From: Spirodela intermedia
Taxonomy: Eukaryota; Streptophyta; Magnoliopsida; Alismatales; Araceae
Length of the DNA: 64,000 nt
Assembly: GCA_902729315.2 (NCBI GenBank)
Contig: LR746265.1
Span: 1,123,501 to 1,187,500, forward strand
Direction: 5' to 3'
Below are positions 12,946-25,257 of this stretch, piece after piece. The notes beneath the pieces are model-generated. The model saw nothing but the letters and a program-made list of their open reading frames with translations, had not been told where the DNA came from and made no database searches. The position numbers and the translations under genes are program-made. Every line of letters begins with the position of its first letter. Within the stretch, counting starts at the first letter, position 1.

Positions 12946-13645
12946 CTAATCCATGGCCACGGAGTCGAGGATGACCAGCCCCGATTCATCCGGGTCCTCG
13001 TCGTTGACAAAGCTCATCAGATACCCCTTGTCCTCCCTTTCTAAGCTCTCCGCCAGCACGAACGTCGTCTCTCCCCGGAACCGCCACCCACTCCTAGACG
13101 AATCTCGTCTCTCCGGAGCCGCCGGCAGAAGGTCCACCTTCGCCATGCCGGAGCACCTCAGAAAGGGCTCCGCCATCGCGATGTACACGAAGCGGATCTT
13201 CCTCCCCAGCCGCAGCTTGTTCATCTGCTCCGCCTCCAGGTTCGTTCTGGGGAGATGATCCTCAGGGAGCACTTCCCCGTCGCCGGTCGGAGGCGAATCG
13301 CCGACAGGACGCTTGTCACCGGTGGCCGCGTATCTTCCCGGCGAGCAGAGAAGGCGTCCGTGGGTTACATGCAGGAGGAGATGACCACGATGGTTCCGTG
13401 CTCCTCCTCCCAATCGTTCCAAAAGTGGAAGCAGAAGCAGCATTCCGGCAGATCGACCTTCCGAAGCTTCTGCTTCTGCTCGTCGTACTTCGGGAGGACC
13501 CCGAGGTGGGCTTCCTTCGGGAATCGTATCTCACATGCGACTGGTTTTTCAGCTGGCGGTGAGGTTGAAGGCGAACTGCTGGTCGGGGACGAAGATGCCG
13601 TTCTCCTTGATGGCGAAGTCATGGACGATGATGGGCGTATAGTGT
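12946..13645 (-). pseudogene. CCD4 duplicate, C-terminal half (broken)
   Basis: This segment matches residues from about VHDFAI to near the C-terminus of the intact neighbouring CCD4. Recognisable pieces are EAHLGVLPKYDE, FHFWNDWEEEHGTI, NKLRLGRKIRFVYIAMAEPF and EREDKGYLMSFVND. It is spread over at least three reading frames, so it has frameshifts. A premature stop (GATTAG where CCD4 has GGTCAG) at about 12946 removes the region with the fourth iron-ligand His. At 13630-13669 the match jumps from the GATGATGGG block to a GAGAAGAGCT block, meaning an internal deletion, and then an LTR begins at 13670. The N-terminal piece is 2.8 kb away at 16456. Confidence 0.9.
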
Positions 13646-13669
13646 AATTTGTAAGAAACGGAGAAGAGC

Positions 13670-14101
13670 TGTTAAAATTAATCTCATTGTGAATAATTAT
13701 ATATGACTTGTATATTATGTGGCTATTATTGAATTAGTCTTACTTAAAGTGATTTATTGAAGTTTAAGTATTTCGGACTACAACATAAGTATGAGTATAA
13801 ATATAAATATAAATAGATATATATATATATATATATAGATCTAATCTTCTTTCAATTTTATGATAAGTTAAATTGAAAAAAGACATCAAGAGGTTAACCA
13901 CCTCTTGTCTATAAATAGAGTGTCATAATCTTTGGGTCACACATTGAGAGTCACTCTTAAAATATCACATCTCTTGAATAAGTCATTGGATGACATCTCT
14001 CTTGAAAAGTCTTTATAGATTTAGATATGACTTTAATTTCTTCTCATTATGTTTTATCATGTTCTCTATTTATCTTAACATTAGATTCTTTCGATTCGAC
14101 A
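13670..14101 (+). mobile_element. LTR of a copia-like retrotransposon (5' LTR, truncated element)
   Basis: The segment begins TGTTAAAATTA and ends TTCGACA, so it has TG...CA ends. It holds a TATA-like CTATAAATAG near 13910, and is followed within a few bases by a primer-binding-like TGTTATCAAAGC (14104-14115), close to the initiator tRNA-Met complement used by copia elements. No matching second LTR was found, so the element is truncated. It begins exactly where homology to the CCD4 duplicate stops. The 5-bp flanks differ, so it is not a simple solo LTR. Confidence 0.6.
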
Positions 14102-14115
14102 AGTGTTATCAAAGC

Positions 14116-16290
14116 TAAATGTGTTGAGATTTTAGAGAATTACATGTTATTCATATTTTTCATTTATTTTGATACTATTTTTTTATATCTTTTCTTGAGA
14201 ATGGATTTAGGCATATTGTAAGGTTTCAACATTACTATAAATAAACTAATGAGCCATATATACCATGCAGATGGGTTTATTGACTGTTGACTCTTCTTCT
14301 TTCCCTATAGAGGAAGAGGAGTGGTAGTTTTCGCACACCTCTCTTCCTCTTTTTTTTTGAAGGAAGATTTCCATTTGGAAATCAAGGGTTGCAATGGGGG
14401 CCCAACCATTCCTCTTTCCCTTTTACATCATCGGACAGAAGGCTGGAGAGCAGTGGACAGCGCTTCCGAATGTTTGGACATGGGAGGCCTCCGAAAGGTG
14501 AAGAGAAGACGCAAGACAACGTCGTAGGGTTCTGAAGGGTTGTGCCGAAGGCAGAGGCTTGCGGCGGCTTCCAGACGCCCCTTACTCATTTGATTCTTCC
14601 CACTCTTCCTCTCGTAGAAGGATGGTTTTTGGCCCCTTTGAAAATCAACAGAAGGATGTGGAGGGAATCAAGAGAAAGGGGGCACTTGTTACGGCTCCGT
14701 TTTTCAAATGAGGCCATTTTGAGCCAGCTATTCCAAGTCCTAAGTTACCGGAATGACCTGGTATGCTGCTTCCCCTTTGCACCGAGCCCGATGTGGCTTA
14801 TTATGCTTCTCCCTTCATGTGACAGTTCGTGTTACGGTCCACCGCGTGAAACAGCCACACCATTTTTTGGTGCACTAGACGAGAGAAGAATTGTCATGCA
14901 GTGGTTCAGGTGCTGGCCACCAGTTTATTGCATGAAATGACGACACCATTTTTGGGGTGTGCTAGACGGGAGAGGAATAGTAATGTGATGTTGCATACAC
15001 CACACGCATCGATTTGCGTGATTGGCTCAGCACGAGCTGGACAGCCGGAATAGTGCACTGCGCTGATTAGGGTAGACGATGCACCAGCTCGGTATGAGCA
15101 AATTTGGTTAGTCAACCTGCCAGTTTACATGGATGACATCATAATGATGACTTCAGAATTTGGTTTGCTGACGTTAGGCCCATAAAATTATTTATTTTTG
15201 ATGTTATTTTATTTATTTCTGAAATATTATTACTAATTTTATTTTATAAATTGTTCACGAACTTATTTAAAAAAATTAATCATTATATTTTACATCGGGT
15301 ATGATTAAATGTCAAATTATTATCATGATTTAAGTCTTACTACATGTCTGATATATTAAAATTATTAATTAAAACAGCATGCTACCAAAGTAAGTTCTCT
15401 TATAGATATTGATTTTTCTAACATATGAGATGTTGTGTATGTGATTTTGTGGATACTAGTTGACTCAAAGAAAAGTTTAGTATTTTAAAAAATACATATA
15501 TTTGTAATAATAAATATGTGATAATTATCTAATATTTTTATGTGAACAATAAGTCACTAGAAAGAAAGACTTATTTTTTGATAGAAACTTATCATCAATA
15601 TTTATTCATCACACCAAGATATTACGTGTAGTTAATATTGTTGTCCAATTTTTTTTTAATGTTGCACTCGATATCTTGTGAATTGAAGTATCATTATTTT
15701 AAAATAATTTACTTATATGAGCTTTATATTTTTCTCTATATAGTTTTAAATTCTATTTTTATTATTTCTACTCATATCAACTATATTCCTATGTTAAATA
15801 GCACCAACTTCAAGAATTCTTAGTTTTATGAATCTAGATGTTACATTAAGAGAAGATCATTTCACAAACTCTTATGTCTTATGAGGATAAGAGAGGGATA
15901 AAAGTAGGATTGATTGAATCACATGAGTCTTATGATCATGAAACTTGCCATTCTAGAAGTTTTCAGGGACACGATTGAATGGAAGTAGAACCGTTCTGAA
16001 TTGAAAAGAAAACCTGCTCGAAATGGTAAGATATCACGCATATAAAAGGTGGGAAGGTAACGTGCCTCAAATGGCACAAGAAGTGCTTCACGATGAAACC
16101 CTAGTTGGACAAAGCCGACACTGAACAAAGGCAACAGTAATGGTGCTCCCTCGTATAGGAGACGCCAAACAAGACCGACGCCAAACAGAGGCGGCAGCAA
16201 CAGTGGTGGAGGTGGCAGCAGTGGCGCTCCCTCAAGTAAGAGATGCCAAACAAGAGCCGATGAAACCCAATTAGGCCGATGATACCACTA
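14116..16290. other. Unclassified, repeat-derived filler inside the CCD4 duplicate
   Basis: No gene was recognised. Two diverged copies of a block (ACACCATTTTT..GGTG, then CTAGACG.GAGA.GAAT) occur at about 14859-14904 and 14944-14985. The part at 15170-15830 is extremely AT-rich. At 16110-16245 two imperfect copies of a roughly 70-bp unit (GCTCCCTCGTATAGGAGACG and GCTCCCTCAAGTAAGAGATG) are visible. Probably internal parts of decayed LTR elements. Confidence 0.5.
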
Positions 16291-16447
16291 TGATACATCT
16301 ATCACAGAGGAAATAGGGGATAACGGCAGAAACTGCCTCAATTCCACTCAACCATTACACCCCTTAATATAGGGAGAAATCTTTGACACTTTTACAAAAA
16401 TATCATCAACTAATTACGCTATTTCCTACAACCTAAAACTTCCAACA
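16291..16447 (-). mobile_element. Short LTR with primer-binding site (TRIM-like or copia)
   Basis: On the minus strand this 157-bp segment starts TGTTGGAAGTTTTAGG and ends GATGTATCA. Three bases later comes TGGTATCATCGGCC, a good match to the initiator tRNA-Met primer site. The very short LTR suggests a TRIM-type or small copia element. The partner LTR was not found. Its outer end lies within about 10 bp of where homology to the CCD4 N-terminus resumes. Confidence 0.6.
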
Positions 16448-16455
16448 GAAGAAAG

Positions 16456-16726
16456 CGATCCAGCCACTGGCCCGAAGCTGCTGGCGAGCTGTATCGCCAG
16501 GTCCGCAGAGCGGGGCAGGGCTTCTCCGGGCCGATGATGAATTTCGTCTCCACAGGTTCCAGCACGGTGGAAGCAAGCTGCTGCAGTTGGTTTAGCCGCC
16601 GCCGGGTCGTCGGGACAGCTGGTTCAGCCGCCTCATTGGAGGAGGCTGCTGTTTCTCTCCTGTTGAATGAAGGCTTATTCGGCTTTATCGGCATGGAGCG
16701 ACCACCGCCGCAGCAAGATGGACCAT
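16456..16726 (-). pseudogene. CCD4 duplicate, N-terminal fragment (broken)
   Basis: This matches the first 90 or so codons of the intact CCD4: MVHLAAAVVAP, then [39 protein letters not shown] one-base deletion after the first dozen codons shifts the frame (the MVHLAAAVVAP frame hits a stop; the homology continues in another frame). Similarity extends upstream past the ATG into GTTAGGTTCC, so the duplication included part of the leader. The middle of the gene (about residues 90-290) is missing on both sides of the inserted elements. Confidence 0.9.
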
Positions 16727-16889
16727 GGAGTTAGGTTCCTTTTCTGGCACGTACATTATATGGTTGACTTGGTTAACCCGCTGGGAGAAGTCCACAACGG
16801 AGGCATGATAAATGGTCCCCTTGATTTGTTGTATCTTTATTTCCTCATTAATATTGTACATTGTCATCGAGAGTGCGAAATCTAAGGGT

Positions 16890-18640
16890 ATGTACCTTTG
16901 GAAAAGTAGAGTTGGGGCTTAGTTGTAAAACATTTGAAGAATGAAGATTTATAAATAGTTCGGCCTTTCCTTTTCCTTTTTTTTACCGTTTATGCTGACC
17001 AATTGTGTCAACTCATAGAATCTTATGCTGACCCAAATGAGACTGTGTCAACCCAATATAACTGTAATTCGTCGAAATAGCTTAGAAATGATCAAAAATA
17101 CTAAAAAACATTGAAAAACCAATTCACCTTGGCCCCCTCTTCTTTTATCTTCTGACCTATTAGGGAACTAAAAGGTAATACCAAATACCACCTTTTAAGG
17201 AGCAGATCCATGGCTACCACCTCATGAAGTTTTTGATGAAGATCATTTCACACAAACTCTTCTTTGTAAGAAATCAAACTGCACTTATTGGAAAGTCATA
17301 ATTAAGATTTTCATTATAACTATTGATCAGTATTTACAAAGTCAATGTCAATAGCTCATGTTCTAATGAATTTAATAGAATTTATAGCTTTGAGACAATT
17401 AAAGAATTATGAGACAACTTATAAGTAACATATGAAGTGATGTCTCAAGTGAAGGAGATCAAAATTGACATTTTGGTACACATATATGACCTATTCATAA
17501 AATGGGCTAGAGTTTAAAGAGAGTCAATTCCATTAAAGGGGATTTGCCCAAATAATCCCTATGAGCTCAAAATGATTATTGATAGGCCATGATTGGGGTG
17601 CTGCCTACTAACCCCCAAATTTCACAATGTTTCTGTTGGTTTTAAGTATTTTGATATTGATAAATAATCACATAAATAAAAAATACTCTAAAATGTGTTT
17701 AACTACACCAGCTTGGAAATCAATATCTCAATTATTAGATTCAATTATCCTTGGTGTGGAAAATGGATGTAGGCTAATAAAAAACATAACCACTCTCAAT
17801 CCTGACATTTAACACACATAAAATGTTAATGTGCAGACTTGTTGTGTTGAGATAATGCGACAACTTAGTCAAACAACTTTGCGTGTCAACCCAAAATCTT
17901 CTATGTCAACCCAAATCAGTGTGTCAAGGCACTATAATTAGAATTGAGAAAAAAATTAAAACACAGAAAAACATTATAATTAAATAAAAATTAATTCACC
18001 ACCTCCTCTTATAGTAGATAAATCTAGCTTATGAAGGGATTAATAATTTCCACTCAAATATATAAATGAAAGCACCAATATCCCTAATTTGTATTTTATT
18101 TAAAGTATTTTGATGATTGAACCTACTTTACATTATTAATTGATTTAAATTACCCCTATTGTGTTTGAGACTTAAGCTAAAAATCCAAGGTAGTCATCCT
18201 TTAGCATAACTAAATTTTACATGATTTACTCATCTTTTGGTTTTTCATTTTTCAGTTGACATTTTTAACAGATCTTTGCATCATAGTTGATCTTCTGTAA
18301 ATGCTATTTTTTAATGTTTTCAACAAGCCATGTAGAATAAACACTAATAATCAAAAACCGTCATCAATGCAGTACATTGTCCAAGATGTTTAAAACCCAC
18401 CACAAAGCCATAGTTGTATCAATGCCTATGTCATCCTCGCTCTCTGACGGTGGTGGTGGTGCGGAGAGGTCCGATGGCGTCTTCTTCAAGAACACTTTCA
18501 TACTTCTTCCAGTGCTAATTGGCCTAGCAAGTAGACCGATCATTGTGCCCTTTGTCTGTTGCTGTGGGCAGTCAAAAACCCCGACTAGTCCCAAACCCTA
18601 ATCTGATGAGGCACCCCGACAAGGGAGTGCAAGAAGTGGT
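16890..18640 (+). mobile_element. Decayed copia-type element (gag and LTR pieces)
   Basis: At about 17390-17530 a plus-strand translation reads, with stops, VTYEVMSQVKEIKIDILV and HIYDLFIKW, which matches the copia Gag motif 'W..L...YEG...VK..K...L...YE.F.M'. Two related blocks containing GTGTCAACCCAA and CAATTCACC...CCTC (17035-17145 and 17870-18010) look like remnants of the two LTR 3' ends. TGTTGGTTTTAAGTATTTTG at 17632 looks like an LTR start and has a decayed echo at 18100. No intact frame remains. The last 280 bp hold no recognised coding feature. Confidence 0.55.
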
Positions 18641-18649
18641 CAATAATGT

Positions 18650-19182
18650 TGTTAGGAAATAGTGCTTAGAACATGATCTTAATGGGTCTAGACTAACTTG
18701 TCAACGAAGTGGAAACTAGAGAGTATAAGTACAACAAGTCTTCTAATATATAAATGATAATGAAAATGTAGAATGGGCTATAATAAAGCAAGACTCTAAT
18801 TATTGTGGTCTAAAAAGGACAAACACACCTCACAACTAGTAAACCAACATATAAGAAGTAATTATAAGGTTTGAAGAATATTATATAATAAAGACAGAGT
18901 TAATGAAATAGTAATACTAGCCACTAGTGGAGGAGAAAGAGGACAAAAAGAGGGAGATGATGTCGTAACTCATGTTGCAGCTATTGGATTGAGCTTCTCG
19001 TGCCCTAGATTTTTCTATTTCTTATCTCTTTTCTCTCTCCTTGAGCTCTCTTTAAATACATGTGACAAAAAAGGAGCTAGACTATTTTCTAGATAGAAAA
19101 TAGTCATAAGTGAAAGCCCAATAAGAAGGGACATAGCTCACATAGGCCTTGCTGAATGAAGGATGACCAAGTCACCCTTACA
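18650..19182 (-). repeat. 3' LTR of the complete copia element
   Basis: 533 bp with TG...CA ends. It aligns along its full length with the LTR at 23088-23621, with many scattered substitutions visible by eye and a few small indels, so the insertion is not recent. It is adjacent to the target duplication AATGT (18645-18649). Confidence 0.92.
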
Positions 19183-22100
19183 ATTCTCTACCTTGACTTA
19201 GACATCACAATGATCTTCAAAGCTTCATATTGAAAACTCTATCAGCTCCTCATGATTGCAATAGAAGAGAATATAGTTGCATACATTCTCTCAAAGATAA
19301 AACGAAGAAGAGAGGTTAGATCTAAGTGTTGTGAACTCCAATCAGGTTCAAACAGTGTTGGAACTTTGAAATGGGGAGAGGTTTTGTTAGCATATTAGCT
19401 AATTATTTTCAGTACTAATTTTCTACACACTAATTTCACTTGAGAAAATTATCTCGCAGATAAAGTGATACTTGACGTCAATATGCTTTGTCCTTTTGTG
19501 ATACATCTGATCTTTGGTCAAATGAATAACACTCTAACTATCACAATGAATAACAATTGAAGCTTGACATGAACATAATTCATATAATAAACCTCTTAAC
19601 CATATAGCTTCCTTTAATGCCTCTGTAACTATCATAAATTCTGTCTCTATTGTGGACAGAGTAATAGTAGGTTGTAGGAAAGCTTTCCAACTAACAACAT
19701 ATCCACTAATTAAAAATATATAACCAATTAGTGACCTTCATTTATCAAGATTTCTTGTAAAAATTGAATATATAAATTTAGTCAAGGTATCACTTGTTCT
19801 CCCAAACTGTAAACATATATTAATAGTACCCCTCAAGTACCCGAAAATTCACTTAACATATGGCCAATGTGTTTTACTTAGATTAACCATATAACGACTA
19901 ACTACATTGATTGCATGTGATATATCAAGATGAGTGCATATCATAGCATACATCATGTTACCTATAACACTAGAGTATAGAACATGTGACGAAAAAATTT
20001 CATCGATTGGGGACTATGGTGATAAGGAATTTGAAAGCTTGAAATAAGCAGCAAATGGAGTGTGAATAAGCTTAGCATCCCACATATTAAAATGCTTACA
20101 TACTTTCTCAATGTACTTAGCTTGGGATAAGTATAGCTTACCTTCACTCCGACTTCTACAGATCTCCATTTTGAGAAATTTTTTTGGCTGCTCTAAATTC
20201 TTTCATCTCAAACTCACTATTCAATAAAGTTTTCAATTTACTCATTTCAAATATATCTTTTGTCGTGATCAACATATCGTCAACATAAAGCTATAAATAA
20301 AGAGTGAAAATATTTGACAACTTTGTAAAAGTAAACATAGTTGTCAAATTTACTATGAGAGAATTCATGTTGTGTCATAAATGTATCAAATCTTTTATAC
20401 CTCTATCGAGGAGATTCTTTGCGACCATATAGAGATTTCTTTAGCAAACAAACATCTCTTTTCTTTCAACAAGAAAGCCCTTTGGTTGCTGCATATCAAT
20501 ATGTTCTTTAAGATTGTCGTGAAGAAATACTATTTTAACAACCATCTATTCTAACTCTAAATTATATGATGCAACAATAGATAATCAAACACGTATAGAG
20601 TTATGCTTAATGGTAGGAGAAAAGATATCATTATAATCAATACCTTCGACCTGATTGTAACCTTTTGCAACTAATCGTACTTTGTATCTAACATCATCAG
20701 AGTTTAGAGTGCTTCTTTTCTTCTTGAAAACCCACTTGTAGCCAATGACTTTTTATCCTTTAGGAGCCTCCACCAACTCTCAGTTCTGATTTTTATGGAG
20801 AGATTCAATTTTCTCCTCTATAGAAACTAGTCATTTTTCTGCATCCTCACAAGATATAATATCTTAAAACTTGGAAGACTCATTCAGATCCAAAGTTTCT
20901 TCAACAAGGGTCTGAATGAGTGACCATATTAACATATCCATATGTCAACAGTGGCTTAGTATCTCTCCTTGATTGATCATGAGCAAGAGAGTAATTTTAG
21001 TTTTGTGAAGATATCTCCACATGATACGTGTTAGGCACTAAAACATGCTCTTACTAGGAATACATCTTATGTGAATCAGATATATCTAACTCCACCTAAT
21101 TTAGAGTACCGCCATTTGAATCTATAATTTTAGGGGTAGACATTCTTTCTCTAGGATGTAGAATTCTAACTTCATCAAAAATAATTCTCCTAATTAAAAG
21201 TTTGGGAGATTTAGGATCAAGAAGCCATAACTTGTATCCTTTGACTCTAAAGGCATAATTGAGGAAGATACACTTCTTAGTTGTAGGCTCCAACTTGCCA
21301 TCATTTACATGGACATATGCAAGACAATCATAAATTTTTAAATCTAAATAATCAAGAGAGTTACCTGACCAAACTTTTTCAGGAGTTTTGAAGTTAATGA
21401 CTGATGCTGGAGATCTATTCACAAGATGACAAATTGTAGACACTACTTATGTCCAAAAGTTTTGACCAAGACCTATAGATAATAGCATACAATAGACTTG
21501 TTCTAGTAGAGTTCTATTTATTCTTTCTATAACTTCATTTTTTTATGGAGTATAACGAATTGTTCTATGCTCGACGATACCTTTGTTTTTACATAAATCA
21601 TTAAATTCGGTGGAGCAGAACTCTAGACTGTTGTTAGTCCTCAGCTTTCTAATTTTCTTCTCAATTTATCTTTTGAGCGAAACCTTCCATTGCTTAGAAT
21701 ACATAAAAACTTCAGATTTATGCTTAAGCATGAATACCCAAATATTTTGAGAAAAATCATCAATAAATGATAGAAAATAGTGAGCAACACTTTTTGAAGG
21801 AATGCGAAGACCTCAAAGATTTGAGTGGATATAATCAAGAGTACCTTTGGTCTTGTGAGTTGCCATTTGGAAGCTAACTCTTTTATGCTTACCTAAAATG
21901 CAATGCTCACAAAATTCAACCTTGCTGATACTTTGCCCACAAAGCAAGCCTCTTTTGCTTAATAGATCTATTCCTTTCTCGCTCATATGTCCCAACCTCA
22001 TATGCCACAATTTGGTGACATCTTCTTCTGTCATTGAGGTAGATGTTGTAGCGATTGAACTAGAAATAGTAGTCCCTAATAGGGTGTAGAGGGTACCACA

Positions 22101-23087
22101 TCTTTGTCCTATCATCACAACAAGGGCTCATTTGCTGACTTTTATGACTCTATTTTCACTTGAATATTTACAACGATTAGTTTCAAGAGTGTCTAAAGAA
22201 ATGAGATTTTTCTTCAAATCAAGAACATGTCTAACATTAGACAATGTTCTTGTGATATCATCAAATATTTTGATACAAATTATGCTAATACCAATAGTCT
22301 TACATGAAACATAATTTTCCATTAAAACGTTTCCACCATTGATTTGCTCATTAGTAAAAAAATACTCTCTATAAGTAGTCATATGGTATGAACAGTTTGT
22401 ATCTAAAATACAATCATCTTTAGATCTGATGGTATGAACAAAAAGAACAAAATCATGAATCTTGTCTTTAACAACACTAGTCTATGTTGAAATTTCAGTA
22501 TAATTAGATTATTTAGAGTCTTCTTGCTACCTTATCTTGAGTTTATAACAGTCAGGCTTTATATGACCTTTCTTGCAACAATAATTACATAACTTATTTT
22601 TAGATTTTGATTAATATCTTGACTCATCTCTATTTCTTTATTGACTTTTCTCCTTAGGTCTACCTTTTGTAATAAGACCTTCAAGTTGTTGTCCTTCTGC
22701 TATCTTGAACATGAATAGACATTACTTCAGAAATAATTTATTGGTGAGCGATCTAGTCATATATAGTGATTCCAACTTCAATCATAATGTAGCCATTGTA
22801 GATTCATGAATGAACTCATGCAAAACCTCATTAGACAAATTAAGTTGAATCACATCAAGAGCTTTTTCATTTAATTCTTATTTTACTTCCATAGACATAG
22901 TGTTTGACATTTTCTCTTTTCCTAATAATATTTTATGTAGCCCTTGGTGGGTCAAGAGGGCTCTCATCATGACCTACCATATTCCAAAGTTGATGCTTCG
23001 GTCAAACTTCTCAATATCAAACTTAGTAGACATCTTGTATCTCTATTTGTGTTGAAATAAACCTCTAATCAAGTTTTGATACCAATT

Positions 23088-23621
23088 TATTAGGAAATAA
23101 TGCTTGGAATAAGATCTTAATAGGTCTAGACTAATCTATCAGCACAACGGAAACTAGAGATTACAAGTACAACATCTTCTAATATATAAATAATAATGAT
23201 AATGTAGAATGGGCTATAATGAAGTAGGACTTTAATTACTGTGGTCTAAAAAGGACAAACACACCTCACGACCAGTAAATCAATAGATAAGAGAGTAATG
23301 ACAAGGTCTGAAGAATATAATACAATAGAGACATAGTTAATGAAGTAGTAATACCAGTCACTAATGGAGGAAAAAGAGGACAGAAGGAGAGAGATGATGT
23401 CGTAACTCTTGTTGCAGTCACTAGAGAGAATTGGGCTTCTCATGCTCTAGATTTTTCTATTTTCTATCTCTTTTCTCTCTCCCTGAGCTCCCTTTAAATA
23501 CAGGTGACATAAAAGGGGGACTATTTTCTAAATAGAAAATAGTCATAAGTGAAAGCCTAGTATGAAGGGATGTAGCCCACATGTGCCTTGCTGAATGAAG
23601 GATGACCAAGTCACCCTTACA
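23088..23621 (-). repeat. 5' LTR of the complete copia element
   Basis: 534 bp. It contains a TATA-like CTTTAAATA region shared with the other LTR. Its inner end is TA where the partner has CA. The primer-binding site follows directly inside, and AATGT (23622-23626) follows on the outside. Confidence 0.92.
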
Positions 23622-23626
23622 AATGT

Positions 23627-25257
23627 CTTGAAGGAGCACAACCTTGGTAGGCTCATATTTCACTTCAAGGAGGTCTCCACCTCTCACCGATTCCATGGCT
23701 GAACAATTATGATGTAGAGAAAGACGTAAAGCTTTCATAGCTGAACAACTACGACAAGAAGAGTGTGCGGATGCCTTCTCTTTCAGCAACGGCGTCTGTC
23801 TGATCAGCTCTTGCCTCTACATCCTCACGGGTCCCCATAATCACAAGAAGAACTAAAAGAAACGCAGCCTTGTTCATGGATGTACTCATCTTCAACAATC
23901 TCAAGTCGTAATGGTTGCCATTCTTGCCCACTCTTAGATGATTGACCGGCTTTAAGCAAAACAACTTTCAACTTTCCCCTGTTCAAAGGGGCTACCACTT
24001 CTTGAATGAATCATTGTAAAGGTTTCCCTAGAATAATAGTATAAGACATGATTTAGGCTTGAAATCTCTACCCTTAGATTGATATCTTAAGATTGACCAG
24101 ACATCTCTTGTTTTTGATTGTGGGTCTCCAAGTTTTCCTTTGACAAGGAAAGGAAAAGTAAACTATTAAAGCAAGGTTCTCAACCATTAAATCTTTGCTA
24201 CGTGCACCTAAATCATTGGGCAACCTATTGATCATTAGTCAAATATTGTGTAATCCCTTGTCAACCACTTGTCACAGTTAGTCTCATTAGAAGAGAGTGC
24301 CTCCCTTCAAATCAAAAGTAGGTGCGAAAAAGAGATAAGGAGAGTGAAAAAAAATTACATCAGATTTATGTGGTTAGGATAATTCTTTTGCAGTCAGTAT
24401 TACAAGCTCATGCTTGTACTTATTCGAGACATAATCTTCTTTAATTAATTAAAAGTTGATGGCAGTTCTCATGAGGTTAGAGTAATCACATCAAGGATTA
24501 ATATTAAATTCTACTTTGCATGTTCTGACCTCATTGTCGACTAAGTGAGGAGTTTGGGATCTTCCTATATACCTCGCATTATCATTCTTTACATACTTTC
24601 AATGTATCTTAGGGGCCTTCCAATGAGCCTAGCACAACGTGTGACACCCTCATGCACCTACAATGCCACCACGGCTGCTACCCCCCTCTCTCTCACTCAC
24701 TCACTCACACACACACACACACACATAATGCGATTGTCTCGATCCCTCGAAGATCCTCTAGAGATGGATTATTTCGGTGCCTATCTACCTATAAAGTCTT
24801 GGGTTTGATTGTTGTAGGTACAATTGATTGGTGGGGCATCCACAGTGGTGTGCTGTGGGCTGTTGAACACGTCCCACATCAACAAGTATATCAAGATGAA
24901 TATGGCTTTTGAAAGGGTTTACCTTGCGTCTCTAAGTTGATCAATGGTCTAAACACATACTTTGAACACGTCCCACATCAACTTATTTGACATGATGAAG
25001 ATTGCTTTTGAAAGGGTCTACCTTGTGGCTCTAATTCAATGAATGTCCTAAAAAACCAACTTAAAGAACACAAGTTCCTCCATTTAGTGGTGTAGATATT
25101 TGAGAAATGAGAGAGAGAGATGGATGCAAACAATTAAACTATCATCCAACGTATAACGTGTAGATTGGAATCTACACTTACGACTCAAACAACCAAACCA
25201 TTATCCAAGTTATCACAATAGAATAAGCACCAATCATAAGTTCTCTCTATCATCTCC
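23627..25257. other. Region between the copia element and the terpene synthase pseudogene
   Basis: No firm gene. On the minus strand at about 23749-23890 an open frame contains MSTSMNKAAFLLVLLVIMG followed by TREDVEARADQTD, which resembles a signal peptide of a small secreted protein; it then runs out of frame and I recognise no family. A (CA)n run lies at about 24695-24727. Two copies of a roughly 90-bp block, each starting GAACACGTCCCACATCAAC, lie at about 24865-24955 and 24965-25052. Confidence 0.45.

Larger units (their letters stand above)
18650..23621 (-). mobile_element. Complete Ty1/copia LTR retrotransposon (degenerate coding)
   Basis: This is a full-length 4972-bp element in minus orientation. 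The LTRs are 23088-23621 (5') and 18650-19182 (3'), starting TGTAAGGGTGACTTGG and ending in CTAACA (CTAATA in the 5' copy). A 5-bp target duplication, AATGT, flanks it at 18645-18649 and 23622-23626. Next to the 5' LTR is a primer-binding site (TTGGTATCAAAACTTG on the minus strand); next to the 3' LTR is a purine tract (AAGGTAGAGAAT). Domain order is copia: Gag zinc knuckle near 22540-22590 (CNYCCKKGHIKPDC), protease near 22385-22425 (LDTNCS, with Asn for the usual Gly), GAG-pre-integrase at 21900-22060, integrase, RT with YVDDML near 20265-20300, then RNase H. Many stops and frameshifts make it non-autonomous. Confidence 0.93.

Noticed and set aside
18377-18601. A 74-codon open frame with FFKNTFILLPVLIG and PFVCCCGQSK
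   Set aside because: It looked like a short membrane peptide, but it overlaps an equally long antisense frame and no homology is recognised.
23749-23964. Calling a named secreted peptide family (defensin or Bowman-Birk)
   Set aside because: Only a signal-peptide-like start is visible; the expected cysteine pattern is missing.
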